64,000 nt of DNA from Flaccisagitta enflata (GCA_965153355.1 OZ231127.1:2170001-2234000), one strand, 5' to 3'. Shown: positions 11,060 to 25,715, counted from the first letter of the stretch. Numbers and translations are program-made. Notes: generated by a model from the letters alone, not told the origin.

Positions 11060-11870
11060 ATGTTGACACAAGTAAGTGGCTTCAATTCTAGTCAGGCTAG
11101 CGAATGGGTTCCAGTATTGTTAGTAAGTGGGTTCAAGTCTGGCCAGCAATTTGTTTCTAGTCTGGCTAGTGAGTGGTTTCTAGTCTGGCTTGCAAATGAA
11201 TTCTAGTCTTGATAGTAAGTGGGTTCTAGTCTATTCATTAAGTGGATTCTAGTCTGGCCAGCAATTTGTTTCTAGTCCGGCTAGCGAGTGGTTTCGAGTC
11301 TGGTTAGTAAATGGGTTCTACTCTGGCTAGTGAGTGGTTTCTAGTCTAGCTAGCAAATGGATTCTAGTCTGGTTAGTAAGTGGGTTCTAGTCTGGCCAGC
11401 AATTTGTTTCTAGTCCGGCTAGCGAGTGGTTTCGAGTCTGGTTAGTAAATGGGTTCTACTCAGGCTAGTGAGTGGTTTCTAGTCTGGCTAGCAAATGGAT
11501 TCTAGTCTGGTTAGTAAGTGGGTTCTAGTCTGGCCAGCAACTTGTTTCTAGGCCGGCTAGTGAGTGATTTCTTGTCTAGCTAGTGAGTGGGTTCTAGTCT
11601 GGCTAGAAACTTGTTTCTAGGCTGGCTAGTGAGTGGTTTCTAGTCTGGCTAGTGAGTGGGTTCTTGTCTGGTTAGTAAATGGGTTCTAGTCTGGCCAGCA
11701 ACTTGTTTCTAGGCCGGCTAGCGAGTGGTTTCTAGTCTAGCTAGTGAGTGGTTTCTAGTCTGGCTAGTAAGTGGGTTCTGGTCTGGTTAGTAGATGGGTT
11801 CTAGTCTGGCTAGTGAGAGGGTTCTTGTCTGGCTAGTAACTTGTTTCTTGGCCGAGAAACAAGAGGGACC
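11060..11870. repeat. 23-bp minisatellite with 138-bp higher-order period
   Basis: The unit is a variant of AGTGGGTTCTAGTCTGGCT. The GGCCAGCAATTTG variant recurs at 11256, 11394 and 11532, exactly 138 bp (six units) apart, and again at 11693, 161 bp (seven units) later. Neighbouring six-unit blocks are nearly identical, so the array grew by amplifying multi-unit blocks. No open frame spans it. Confidence 0.88.
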
Positions 11871-11989
11871 ATTTTGAGCAAATGAGTATATAGTTGCTTT
11901 TTGCCATTTATTCATTTTAATTGATAAATATCAAAGGAGCTTCTCGACTTTCCTACAGAAGTATTATAAAATGCAGGCATTAGCTTGGA

Positions 11990-12495
11990 TGTATATAAAT
12001 CAATGTGCCTGCCCTCAAGAGCAGATCAGATCAAAAGTGCCATTTTGGGTGAATGAAAAACAATGTGCCTCCTTGTTTGCCTATTGGAGCAGGTAAGACC
12101 AAAAATGCCTGCCCTTAAGAGCGCCATTTGGGTAAATGAAAAACAATGTGCCTCCTTGGTTGCCTATTGGAGCAGTTAAGACCAAAAGTGCCTGCCCCTA
12201 AGAGCGCCATTTGGGCAAATGAAAAACAATGTGCCTCGTTGGTTGCTATGAAAAAGTTAGGATTAAAAGTGACTGCCCTTAAGAGCGCCATTTTGGGTGA
12301 TTGAAAAATGATGTACCTCCTTGATTGCTTTGAAGAAGTTAAGACCAAAAGTACCTGCCCTTACAAGCGCCATTTTGGGCAAATGAAAAACAATGTGTCT
12401 CCTTGGTTGCTATGAAGCAATTTAGACCAAGAGTGCCTGCCCTTAAGAGCGCCATTTTGGGCGATTAAAAAACAATGTGCCTCCTTGGTTGCCCT
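11990..12495. repeat. ~82-bp tandem repeat
   Basis: The motif GAGCGCCATTTTGGG recurs at about 12121, 12204, 12285, 12367 and 12448. Each is followed by AATGAAAAACAATGTGCCTC and a TTGGTTGC stretch. There are about six copies with indels. Confidence 0.85.
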
Positions 12496-12574
12496 TTACA
12501 GAAGCAAGAATCGCGGGTGTCTAATCAGAGAGAGCTTAATATGGGAGCGATTCAGACCTCATGACCCGAAACTC

Positions 12575-13560
<986 letters not shown>

Positions 13561-13794
13561 AAAACTTGGCTTCCTTCTACAATAGTTTCAGCGCCGTTAA
13601 GAATTTAAATGTTGTATCATGTTCAGTAGACGGAGAACCCTCTTTAGGCGTTTGATTATCCATCTAACTTTGAGGGTTATGTTGTAATTTGATATTTTCA
13701 AACTTATATCCGTTATAGGTGTTTTAGGTTTCCTCAAATACAATCTCGTTACAGTCTCGCTGTCAAGTGTTTTAGGGATTGCTGACCCGACTTG

Positions 13795-14290
13795 TGCAAC
13801 ATCGTTGCCACTGCATTATCAATGCCACTGCAACATCATTGCCACTGCAAAATATACGCAAGTACAACATTGATGCCAGTACAACATTGTTGCCACTGCA
13901 AGATTGACGCCAGTACAACATTGATGATAGTACAACATTGTCGCCATTGCATTATCAATGCCACTGCAGCATCATTGCCACTGCATTATCAATGCCACTG
14001 CAGCATCATTGCCACTGCTTGGCCATTGATGCCAAAGCAACATTGATGCCTTTACAAAATTATGTCACTGCAACATCAATGCCAGCACAACATTGATGCC
14101 GGTATAACATTCAAGGCGGTACAACATTGATGCTATTGCAACATTGAGGCCATTACAACATTGATGCCAGTGCAACATTGTTGTTACTGAAAGATTGAAG
14201 CCAGCACAAAATTGATGCGACTGCAACATTGAGTTCAGTACAACCTTTATGCCAAAACAACATTGATGCAACTGTAACATCGACATCACT
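13795..14290. repeat. 17-bp minisatellite
   Basis: The 17-bp unit alternates variants such as CCAGTACAACATTGATG, CCACTGCAACATCATTG and CCACTGCATTATCAATG. It begins as ordered blocks and becomes more diverged after about 14040. Confidence 0.85.
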
Positions 14291-14408
14291 GCGGTTTCTT
14301 TGCATTTTGAAAGTGTTTCTCCATCTTTTAAAGCGAACTTCGATAACGATTAATTGCCAAAGCAATCACTTCTTCCCTCCCCCCCCCCTCTTCTTGTCTG
14401 TCTGTCTG

Positions 14409-14412
<4 letters not shown>

Positions 14413-14479
<67 letters not shown>

Positions 14480-14482
14480 TCC
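14413..14482. repeat. (CTGT)n(CT)n microsatellite
   Basis: A short CTGT run near 14395 leads into CT dinucleotides. Confidence 0.95.
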
Positions 14483-14890
14483 TTTTCCAGCTGTCACATA
14501 TTGATGGACTGGAAAAAAGCACTTAAAGTCAGCGATCCCATTAAATGGTTCAGTGCCAAAACTTTCATGAGAACGATTTTTTCAAGGGTTTATGATTCTG
14601 CAGAAATTGTTTATGATGTTCATGTAAAGAAAACATCTACATTTCTCACTGACTCAATAACTTGCTTAGTTTAAAATCAAATTTCACGATCTCAATAACA
14701 CAAAACCTTTTACGTTGCCGTACCGCACATCGCGAATTCATGTAAAGCCATCAAATTGACAGCTTATCTTCTCTGAAAGTTTAAACATAAAGAGTATCCA
14801 TTTTTCCAAAGCTGCATTCAAAAGCCCCTCCTCTCCCCTCAATTACCCTCCACCACTCCTTCAATTACCCAAATTCAGCCCTTTAATTTC
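14483..14890. other. Unassigned stretch
   Basis: No gene or repeat was recognised before the CCCTTCAATTACCC sequence that leads into the next array. Confidence 0.5.
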
Positions 14891-15009
14891 ATGGCCACTT
14901 GAACTGTCTCATTCACCTTATTCATTGCCTTTTTTTAAACCAACAGTTTCAATTGCCCCTTCATTCGCCCACCACCACCCAGATCCCCGTAAAATCCTCT
15001 TCTTTTATC

Positions 15010-15806
15010 CCTTCAATGGCATTCTATGACCCCTTCAATCCCCCTCTATCATCCCCCAAAAATCGCATTTTATCACCCCTTCAATCACCCTCTATCACCC
15101 CTTCGATTACCCTCTATCACCCCTTCAATTATCCTCTATCAGCCCTTCAATTATCCTCTATCACCCCTTCAATTATCCTCTATCACCCCTTCAATCACCC
15201 TCTATCACCCCTTCGATCACCCTCTATCACCCCTTCAATCACCCTCTTTACCCCTTCGATCACCCTCTATCATCCCTTCAATTATCCTCTATCAGCCCTT
15301 CAATTATCCTCTATCACCCCTGCAATTATCCTATATCACCCCTTCAATCATCCCCTATCACCCTTTCAATCATCCTCTATCACCCCTTCAATCACCCTCT
15401 ATCACCCCTTCAATCACCTTCTATCAACCCTTCGATCACCCTCTATCACCCCATCAATCATCCTCTATCACTCCTTCAATTATTCTCTATCACCCCTTCA
15501 ATCATTCTCTATAACCCCTTCAATCACCCTCTATCATCCCCAAAATCGCATTTTATCACCCCATCAATCATCCTCTATCACTCCTTCAATTATTCTCTAT
15601 CACCCCTTCAATTATTCTCAATCACCTCTTCAATCATCCTCTATCACCCCTTCAATCATCCTCTATCACTCCTTCAATTATTCTCTATCACCCCTTCAAT
15701 CATCCTCTATCACCCCTTCAATTATTCTCTATCACCCCTTCAACTATTCTCTATCACCCCTTCAATCATCCTCTATCACCCTTTCAATCACCCTCTATCA
15801 CCATTG
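15010..15806. repeat. 21-bp minisatellite (CTCTATCACCCCTTCAATCAC)
   Basis: A 21-bp unit runs for about 800 bp with variants AATTAT, GATCAC and AATCAT at the unit end. As 21 is divisible by three, two frames stay open (162 and 302 residues, Leu-Tyr-His-Pro-Phe rich). The AAAATCGCATTTTATCACCC variant occurs twice, near 15058 and 15542, with similar surroundings, suggesting block duplication. Confidence 0.9.
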
Positions 15807-15882
15807 AAGTTGATATCGTGCCATTGCATAGACGACTCGCTCTTGACCTCTGTTGTGAAGAGGCCTCAACGGCCGAAATAAG

Positions 15883-16004
<122 letters not shown>

Positions 16005-16276
16005 GTAAGTGGTCGGGTCAGTATCAAGTCTGCCGCTTTGAAATAGAATCAGAGATTGCTGGCGTATTCAACTTCAACCCGGCCCATTTTAAGGCAGTTC
16101 CCTCGGTCCACAGGCCGGCACCAATTAGTGTCTCTTCCTCTGTCTTGCTGTCTTGTCATTCGTCGAAATTCTGTCCCTTTCAATTCAATTTTTTTGACTC
16201 TGGCGAGGGAAGGGATGTTGAAGTATCAAAGGCCAAGAACGCGTCGCATCTGACAAATAAGCGGAAAATCTACTAA

Positions 16277-16490
16277 GGGCGTGTTTCTAGTGAAGATGAA
16301 AAACGCGTTTGATCCTGTGAAACGCGATCGCAGCATGAACTCATATTCATAAATTTTAACTTTCCCACGAGGGAGTGAGCGGAGTGAGTGAGTGAGCCCG
16401 TGAACGGAGTGAGCGGTGTGAGCGAACGAACGTAGCGAGCGACCGAGTGGCCCTTTCAAAACGCGATCGTCATTGACTAGAAACGCCCCC
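16277..16490. mobile_element. PIF/Harbinger-like MITE, 214 bp, TAA duplication
   Basis: It starts GGGCGTGTTTCTAGTGAAGA and ends ACTAGAAACGCCCCC. TAA flanks both sides, at 16274-16276 and 16491-16493. It shares both ends and the AAACGCGTTTGATCC and GAGTGAGTGAGCCCGTGAAC segments with the 602-bp copy at 2050, of which it looks like an internally deleted relative. Confidence 0.82.
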
Positions 16491-16656
16491 TAAGTAGATA
16501 AAAAAACATAAATGGCAAACAAAGAGATGAAATTTGACTGGAATGTTAAATGCTAGATGAAATTTCAACTGGAGTGTTAACTGTATGTATTTTTGTCTGA
16601 CAGGCATTTGACTTTTGTTTATGTTCTCTTTCTCTGTCTATGTCCCTATATGTTTG

Positions 16657-16659
<3 letters not shown>

Positions 16660-16747
<88 letters not shown>
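16660..16747. repeat. (CT)n microsatellite
   Basis: Uninterrupted CT dinucleotides. Confidence 0.95.
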
Positions 16748-16750
<3 letters not shown>

Positions 16751-16913
16751 CTCTGTGTGTCGTCGAAATTAAGAAGCGCCAAATCCATATGCAAAAGCGA
16801 TTCATATGAGGGGAGTGGTTGTCTGCGCATCTTTTGCCTCTTAAGGGACAATTTCAACACTAACAACTTCAGACTTGGCTTCTGGAGATAACCATCGAGG
16901 AACAAAATTGGAT

Positions 16914-18279
<1,366 letters not shown>

Positions 18280-18357
18280 TCATGAAAGAGGACCAATGGA
18301 CCAATGGATCGACAGACCGACAGACGGTCAAAGCCTGTTATAGAGTTGCGCAACTAT
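18280..18357 (-). mobile_element. CGCGACT-family hairpin end, variant
   Basis: GACAGACCGACAGACGG is followed by CAAAGCCTGTTATAGAG and a TTGCGCAA hairpin with ACTATAA. It matches the right-hand organisation of other reverse-oriented copies. The other end was not located. Confidence 0.5.
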
Positions 18358-18630
18358 AAGAATGAGAAATGCAAAGACAGATGTAAAATGACAGCCAGAC
18401 TGAGGTTGAGGTAGTCACACAGGGACAGACAGACACAGATAGAGATAACAAACATGCAAATTGTCAAACAGAAAAAAAAAATGACAAAATACGTTTCGTT
18501 CTATGCAGGCGGCGCATATCTTACGTTGACAAAAGAAAAAGTAAAGATCTACTCAATTTGATATCGTAAGCGGGATTAAACACGCACCGCAGCAATGTAC
18601 ACAATGGTAAAGACCTGTTTATGTGTTTTT

Positions 18631-19385
<755 letters not shown>

Positions 19386-19463
<78 letters not shown>
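19386..19463. repeat. (CT)n microsatellite
   Basis: Uninterrupted CT dinucleotides. Confidence 0.95.
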
Positions 19464-19466
<3 letters not shown>

Positions 19467-19755
19467 CTACGGCTATGCACATCAATCAATCACTCATTCA
19501 GGTTCCAGAATTGACGTCGTCTCCAACAGCAAGGGGACTACTACGATGACATTTTGCTGCTGCTTCCCATCCGCGGCCTACAATGACGGCGTTGACATCT
19601 TGCCATAATTCCGGCACTTTCGGCGGACTGGTGAGGGTCTCAGAGGGCCTGTTTCCATATGGCCATTCACTTGCTCCCTACATTTGCTCATTAGCTTGGT
19701 TCACTTGCTTGCTACCTCCATTATAAGTCTTACTCACTTTACTCATTCCCTCGTG

Positions 19756-20364
19756 CACAGTGGGCCTTAATTGGATATAGGTTGAAAAAAATCCTCAAAG
19801 GTAGTGATGTATACTAGTAAGTATATTCTATAGTAGAGGATTGAAGTAGACTGTTAAAAAAATTTCTTTTGAAATCTTTGCAAAAATCACCAAAAAATTA
19901 TGATTTTTTCAAATATTTGATATAAAACTTTTGGATTTATGTGTTTTGAATTTCTGATTCAAGATTCATATTCCTGTTAAAATTTCCAATCATTTAATAA
20001 GTTGCACAATATATTTTTATCAATAGACAAAATTTTCATTTTCTGAGCCACCGTTACAAAGAAAGCAATGGTGGCCTAAAATATGAAAATTTTATTTTAT
20101 CATGAAAGTATACAGTGTGACCTATCAAATGATTGTAAATTTCACTATTATTATGAATCTTGAATCAGAATTTAAAAATAGATATGTTCTTGGGATCTAT
20201 ATGTGAATATATGAGAAAATTCATACTTATTATTGATTTTTGCAAACAATTTCAGAAAATTTTTTTTAGGGTTAACAACCACTTCACTATAAATTGTACC
20301 TTTTCATGCAAGTCATTACTATCAAGGATTTTTTTGAACACATATCCAATTAAGGCCCACTGTG
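19756..20364. mobile_element. 609-bp hairpin (foldback) element
   Basis: The end CACAGTGGGCCTTAATTGGA at 19756 is matched by its complement ending at 20364. Complementarity continues inward: AAAAAAATCCT against AGGATTTTTTT, TCTGATTCAAGATTC against GAATCTTGAATCAGA, and GCCACC / GGTGGC near 20047-20075. The element is almost entirely one long imperfect hairpin with its tip near 20060. Both flanks carry TG, a possible 2-bp duplication that is not decisive. The frames inside are not credible. Confidence 0.75.
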
Positions 20365-20482
20365 TGTGGGATGGGTAGTTCCATGAATGTTTGATCAGGC
20401 TGTTAAAGTGATACACCTAATTGATTTTTCTTTTCTGGAAAAAGAGAGGAAAACACGGCAATTGATCTTGATTGTCGAACCA

Positions 20483-20483
<1 letters not shown>

Positions 20484-20570
<87 letters not shown>
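20484..20570. repeat. (GA)n microsatellite
   Basis: Uninterrupted GA dinucleotides. Confidence 0.95.
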
Positions 20571-20573
<3 letters not shown>

Positions 20574-20652
20574 GGCGATTGCCAATGGAACAAAGCGTGC
20601 AATACGTACAATACAACACAATATGTGCGTTTGGTCTTTCTATATGATTTTG

Positions 20653-20685
20653 CTTGTTGTTGTTGTTGTTGTTGTTGTTATTGTT

Positions 20686-20733
<48 letters not shown>

Positions 20734-20735
20734 GA
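20653..20735. repeat. (TTG)n microsatellite
   Basis: TTG trinucleotides with two TTA interruptions. Confidence 0.95.
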
Positions 20736-21069
20736 TCTCTAGTAAATCGCATGTTAGAAATTTTGTGTGCTTAATAAAAGTTACTACTTCTTTTTATTCG
20801 AAGGTTTTATCTATCAGATGGAGGAAGAAAATTGGAGGAATGAATCAACTTTTGAGCGAGATTGCATGGACAAAAACTGGAAAACGTTCATTGTGAAGGA
20901 CTTCTGGTGGCTGTCTCAGCAGCGTTTATCGCGGCGCCAGCCTTGATGAATTTGGGCTGGCTTCAGTCGCTATTTCGATCGCTTGTGATGCAGTTTACTT
21001 TCACTTTTTTTACACATGTTCTTTCTACGTTACAGTGCACAGGAACAGCAAATTTGGAAAATCATTTCG

Positions 21070-21208
21070 CGTGAAATTCTTAATCTCTCTCTGAATGCAA
21101 AATTTTGCATTTCTAAGAACATGGCCCCTTTCTTACATGTCTTTAGAACAGGGCCATGTTCTTAGAAATTCAAATTTGTGCATACAAAGACAGATTAAGA
21201 ATTTCACG
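21070..21208. mobile_element. 139-bp hairpin element
   Basis: CGTGAAATTCTTAATC at 21070 pairs with GATTAAGAATTTCACG ending at 21208. The arms continue through CTAAGAACATGGCCC and GGGCCATGTTCTTAG, leaving a loop of roughly 25 bp. It could be a MITE or a structured transcript. No target duplication was defined. Confidence 0.65.
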
Positions 21209-21438
21209 TATGACAATTCAAGGAATGGTGGCTTATTTTCTTTTTTCTCTCTCAATTTTTCCGACAGGTTTTGAATAGAAAGATGATTCTCAATTCAAAT
21301 GAATTAATAATTTATACTAAAAATATGATTTTTTTTAAGGAAATTATAAATTCATCATTTTATCTTTTTTCTAGACTCTGATTTGACCGTGAAAATTGCC
21401 CCTTCGTGTGCACCTTGACCTACACTACTTTACACCCG

Positions 21439-21985
21439 GCTTTGTCTGCTGATCCAACACCTTTTTGGGCAGCAGCCCAAAGGGGTCGTTGACCTATGCT
21501 TTCACACGTGTGGGGGATTTTCTCCTCCTCCTCCTCCTCCTCCTTCTCCGCCTCCCCCCTCACCAAGTCCTATCAAATTCTGCCATATTTTGCAGAATTC
21601 TGCCAAATTTTGCCAAATTCTGCCAAACTCTGCCAAATTCTACCAAATCCCTTTCAAATTTTGCAAAATCCTGCCATATTTTGCCAAATTTGCCAATTTT
21701 TGACAAATTCTATGAAATTCTGCCAATTTCTGCCAAATTTGGCTATCAACCCAGCTACCAGGTGGTATGCTTACATGTGTAGAAGCATAGATCATGGACT
21801 CCTTTGGGGCTGCTGCTCTGCACCCTCCCTCATCTTAATCACAGACTACTCCAGCAGGGCATGGGCAGACCATCTGACGCTTTTGCAACTAATATTATTT
21901 TTTGTTTTTGTTGTCTTTGGCCTCACTGCTGCTGTTGTGACCTCAGATACAGCCTCTGCTCACTTACATGCAACTGCAGTTGCTA
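21439..21985 (+). mobile_element. Diverged long CGCGACT-family copy
   Basis: CCCGGCTTTGTCTGCTGATC leads into a GGGCAGCAGCCCAAAGGGGT arm (21467), a (CTC)n tract and a core of TTCTGCCAAATTTTGCCAAA repeats with a period near 10-11 bp. The opposing arm is at 21790-21825 (CCTTTGGGGCTGCTGCTCTG). The tail has AGCAGGGCATGGGCAGACC and a decayed right end near 21965. The overlapping Leu/Pro/Phe-rich frames follow the repeat. Confidence 0.62.
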
Positions 21986-22014
21986 CAGTAGACGTTGTCT
22001 AGACTTAGAAATAC

Positions 22015-22523
22015 GGGGGAATTCATAATAGGAAAACAAATAAACCTATCAGACTGATATTTGGAATATAAATCTATTGAATGCTTTATTGACGAAAGGT
22101 AGTGGTTGCCATGGGAACACGTTTTCATGTATTTCTGCTAAACTACTAAGATTTTGACATGTGTTTTGTAGGAAAATTGTTAAAAATTAAATTTGCTACA
22201 ACTTTCTTACAATATGTTATGTAAGAATGTCACTCATTTGGCGGTTGCTACGGAACATCAAAGAAGTGTCACGCATAGTGCCGTTCCTGAGCAACAGCTA
22301 AACTAGCAACATTCTTACACATATTGTGAAAAAGTTTTGGCAAATTCAATTTGAACAATGTTCCCTCATAAAATATGTCAAAATATTGATAGTAAAGTAG
22401 AAAAACATAAAAATGTATTTCCATGGCAACCGACACCCATCATCAATAAAGAATCTTTTTATTAATTTATCTTTTAAATATCAGTCTCTTACATTTATTT
22501 GTCTTCCTATCATGAATTCCCCC
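22015..22523. mobile_element. ~510-bp foldback element
   Basis: GGGGGAATTCATAATAGGAA at 22015 is matched by the complement CTATCATGAATTCCCCC ending at 22523. The arms continue through ACAAATAAA / TTTATTTGT and a CCATGG-containing stretch (GGTTGCCATGGGAAC against TTCCATGGCAACC). Weak similarity continues outside (TCTAGACTTAG / AAGTTTAGATG), so the true borders may be near 21995 and 22545. Confidence 0.62.
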
Positions 22524-22545
22524 TTGTTAATAAGTTTAGATGTAA

Positions 22546-23430
22546 TCTACAATATGTATCTGGCCTTGATTTCAAATGAACCATTATCAACATTTTCCGA
22601 TCTCAAGAAAATTCAATAATACTCACTGATAGTTTTGTTCTAAGTTTGACAAATAAAAACCTATCATTCAAGTGTTCTTAATGAGTGTCTGTATGCGCAC
22701 AGTTAAGCATGTCAGTGTCTTGTGTAAACGAAAGTCTGAATAGTTAGTTTGCAGTCTTAAACAGCAGGAACGACAGAGGACGCTCTTTTTAATGAGGACA
22801 AATTTTGATATGTGTCAGTCAGCTCGTAGGAGTAATTTTGGATGTGTCATTGTATTTCCATTAGAGGGTCTGTCCATCCATCTATGTCTGTCTGTAGGTC
22901 TGTTACACCTGTGCTCAAATCATGCAGATGACGCATCGAGTTGCCCGGATGGGCTTGTTGCTCTACAAGTAAGTTAGCTCTGTTTACTTCCGGTTTGGTT
23001 AGCCAGGTTTTAGCTGCATCAAAATGCAGATTTTAACTGACTTGAGCTATGAATAGACACCTTTGGGGCACATAGCTGAGGTCTCTCTGCTGTCGCTGAC
23101 TCGGATCACGTGATCATATATACATGCTCTTATCTGCAGTTCATGTCTGTGTAGTTCCAATCTTTGTCACAAATTGTCATTTTCTTGGTATAGAAAGAGG
23201 CAATAAAAAATGACCATAGGGTAGATAGTACCCTATAGGCTAAACTGAATGATCTTGGCTAACATGAACTTTTTGTTGATCGCTTGTGTCCAAACTATTC
23301 ATGTTAGAGAGCAAGTCCCTTTTTGATTGGTTAGTGTAGTACGTCCGGATACATTTAAAGAGGGTCAGACTATTTGTTTCCTAAATTATATATAAATTAA
23401 GTCACCCCTTAAGTAAACACTCACAATAAA
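22546..23430. other. Unassigned stretch
   Basis: No gene, array or delimited element was recognised. GTCTGTCCATCCATC-like sequence near 22870 is weakly similar to the CGCGACT family body. Confidence 0.4.
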
Positions 23431-23433
23431 GTG

Positions 23434-23636
23434 AAAACAAACTAGGCCAACACCTATAAGTCGCGTGCGAGACTTTGAGATTGACATAGAATGATTTTTA
23501 ATAACTTAGAAGGACTTAATGTACTCTTGAATAACTTAAAATGACTTAAAAAAATAAAAATGATAGACAAGGGTAAAGTGTGACGGACAGACCGACGGAC
23601 GGATAATGCGGGGTTTAGAGTCACGTGCACGCGACT
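23434..23636 (-). mobile_element. Short CGCGACT-family element
   Basis: In reverse orientation it has AACAAACTAGGCCAACACC, then AAGTCGCGTGCGAGACTT and a core of ATGACTTAAAA-type repeats. GACGGACAGACCGACGGACG and the hairpin AGTCACGTGCACGCGACT follow. It is the same subfamily as the copies at 31939 and 44494. Confidence 0.78.
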
Positions 23637-23667
23637 ACAAACAGAAGAGACAGATTGTGTGTTTGTG

Positions 23668-23668
<1 letters not shown>

Positions 23669-23745
<77 letters not shown>
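23669..23745. repeat. (GA)n microsatellite
   Basis: Uninterrupted GA dinucleotides starting 33 bp after the hairpin end of the preceding element. Confidence 0.95.
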
Positions 23746-23748
<3 letters not shown>

Positions 23749-23759
23749 CAGTTAGACGG

Positions 23760-24410
23760 ACAGAGACAGACAGAAAGAAAAAAAACACCGTGAGACAGAA
23801 AGAGGCAGACAAGGAAAGAGATAAAAGTAAGATGTGGAAAAACAAATGACGTGAAGAGGCAATTTCGGGAATGGCTTACAGGACAAGGTGAAAGAGCACA
23901 AGAAACGAAAAGGAGGTGGGGGGGGGGGAATGCAATATGGTTAGGAATGAGAAGAACAAAAACATTGAGGCAGACACAAAGATAAAAGCAGAGACAAAGG
24001 CAGAGGCAAGGACAAAGGCAAGGACAAAGACAAAAAGAGTGGCATAGACACAGACATAGACGTAGACTGAGAGACAAAGACAAAGACAAAGACAAAGACA
24101 AAGACAAAGACAAAGACAAAGACAAAGACAAAGAAAAAAACAAAAACAACAAAGACAAAGACAGTGGCAAAGACACGGACAGTGGCAAAGACACAGTCAA
24201 GGACAAAGACAACAACGTAGACTAAAACAAAGACAAGTCAAAGGCAGAGACAAAGATGTATACAAATACAGAGCAAAAGCAGAAACAAAGCCAAATATCA
24301 TGGCAAAGACAGAGGCAAAGGCAAGGCAGAGACATACACAATGACAAAGACATGGAAAAAGACAAAGACAAAGACAAAGACAAAGACAAAGACAAAGAGA
24401 CACTGGGTTC
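23760..24410. repeat. Degenerate (GACAAA)n tract
   Basis: Purine-rich hexamer repeats, purest at 24072-24132 and 24357-24400, are separated by degenerate GACAAAGGCAGAG sequence. The minus-strand Ser/Leu/Cys frames are repeat products. Confidence 0.85.
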
Positions 24411-24497
24411 ACAAGAATGAAATGAAAACTGCAAAGATAGAAATGGAAAACGGCCGGAAAAGGAAATGAAAAGCAAACAGAGGAACAAAGCTTGAGT

Positions 24498-25010
24498 CAT
24501 GGTTACCCTAGTCGCTTGCGGGTGCAATTACACTTGTCATGTGCGAGTGTGGTTACCCTAGTCGCTTGCGGGTGCAATTACACTTGTCATGATGTGCAAG
24601 TGTGGTTACCCTAGTAGTGTGCGGCTCTGATTACACTTGTCATGTGCGAGTGTGGTTACCCTAGTCGCGTGCAGGTGCGATTACACTTGTCATGTGTGAG
24701 TGTGGTTACCCTAGTCGTATGCGGGTGCGATTACATTAGTAACATGTGGGTATGGTTACCCTAGTTGCGTGCGGGTGCAGTTACACCTGTTATGTGCGAG
24801 TGTGGTTACCCTAGTTGCGTGCGGGTGCGATTACACTTGTCATGTGCGAGTTCGGTTACCCTAGTCGCGTGTGGATGCGATTACACTAGTTACATGCCGG
24901 TACGGTTACCCCAGTCACATGCGGGTATGGTTACCCCAGTCGCCTGCAGCTCTGGTTACCCTAGTGGCTAGTCACGTGCGGGTATGGTTACCCTAGTCCT
25001 GTGCAGGTAC
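24498..25010. repeat. ~50-bp minisatellite (GGTTACCCTAGTCGCG)
   Basis: GGTTACCCTAGTCGC recurs at about 24500, 24551, 24604, 24654 and onward. Each is followed by TGCGGGTGCGATTACACTTG and CATGTGCGAGTGT. The unit consists of two related ~25-bp halves, and after 24900 only the half-unit persists. The GGTTACCCTAGTCGCGTGCG phrase resembles the family right end (complement of CGCACGCGACTAGGGTAGCC), so the array may have been seeded from that element. Confidence 0.85.
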
Positions 25011-25119
25011 AGTAATGCATATGGGTTGGCAAGAGAAATGATGCATATTTTATTCATTGGACCGGTGCACAGAACCAGCGCCAGTGTAGCCTGAAAATTG
25101 CCTGCGGACAAACACAAAA

Positions 25120-25715
25120 AAGTGAAACAGGAGTGGGGGGGGTGGGGTAAGAAATAGACCAATCAACTGGTACACCGACAAACAAAGCCGGGAGTGGGGG
25201 GGGTTACAAATAGACCAATCAACTGGTACACCAACTAACAAAGCCGTGAGTTGGGGGGTGCGGTAAGAAATACACCAATCAACTGGTACACCGACAAACA
25301 AAGCCGGGAGGGGGGGTTACAAATAGACCAATCAACTGGTACACCAACTAACAAAGCCGTGAGTTGGCGGGTGCGGTAAGAAATAGACCAATCAACTGAT
25401 ACACCGACGAACAAAGCCGGGAGTGGGGGGGGGGGGGGTTACAAATAGACCAATCAACTGGTACACCAACAAACAAAGCCGTGAGTTGGCGGGTGCGGTA
25501 AGAAATAGACCAATCAACTGAGACACCGACAAACAAAGCCGGGAGGGGGGAGGGGAACCAATAGACCTATCAACTGGTACGCGGACTAACAAAGCCGTGA
25601 GTTGGGGGGTGCGGTAAGAAATAGACCAATCAACAGATACACCGACAAACAAAGCCGGGAGGGGGGGTAACAAATAAACCAATCAACTGGTACACCGACT
25701 AACAAAGCCGCATGT
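25120..25715. repeat. ~58-bp minisatellite with G runs
   Basis: AATAGACCAATCAACTGGTA recurs about every 54-62 bp from 25153 to 25690. Units alternate between two spacer types (GTGAGTTGGGGGGTGCGG and GGGAGTGGGGGGG), so the real period is about 115-120 bp. G runs of 6-12 vary from unit to unit. Confidence 0.88.

Noticed and set aside
14899-15807. 302-residue Leu/Tyr/His/Pro repeat protein
   Set aside because: The 21-bp unit keeps a frame open automatically, and a second frame of 162 residues overlaps it. No start context, signal or domain.
19756-20364. Exact hAT assignment of the 609-bp hairpin from its CAGTG-like tip
   Set aside because: No 8-bp duplication could be found at either possible border, so only the hairpin structure is claimed.
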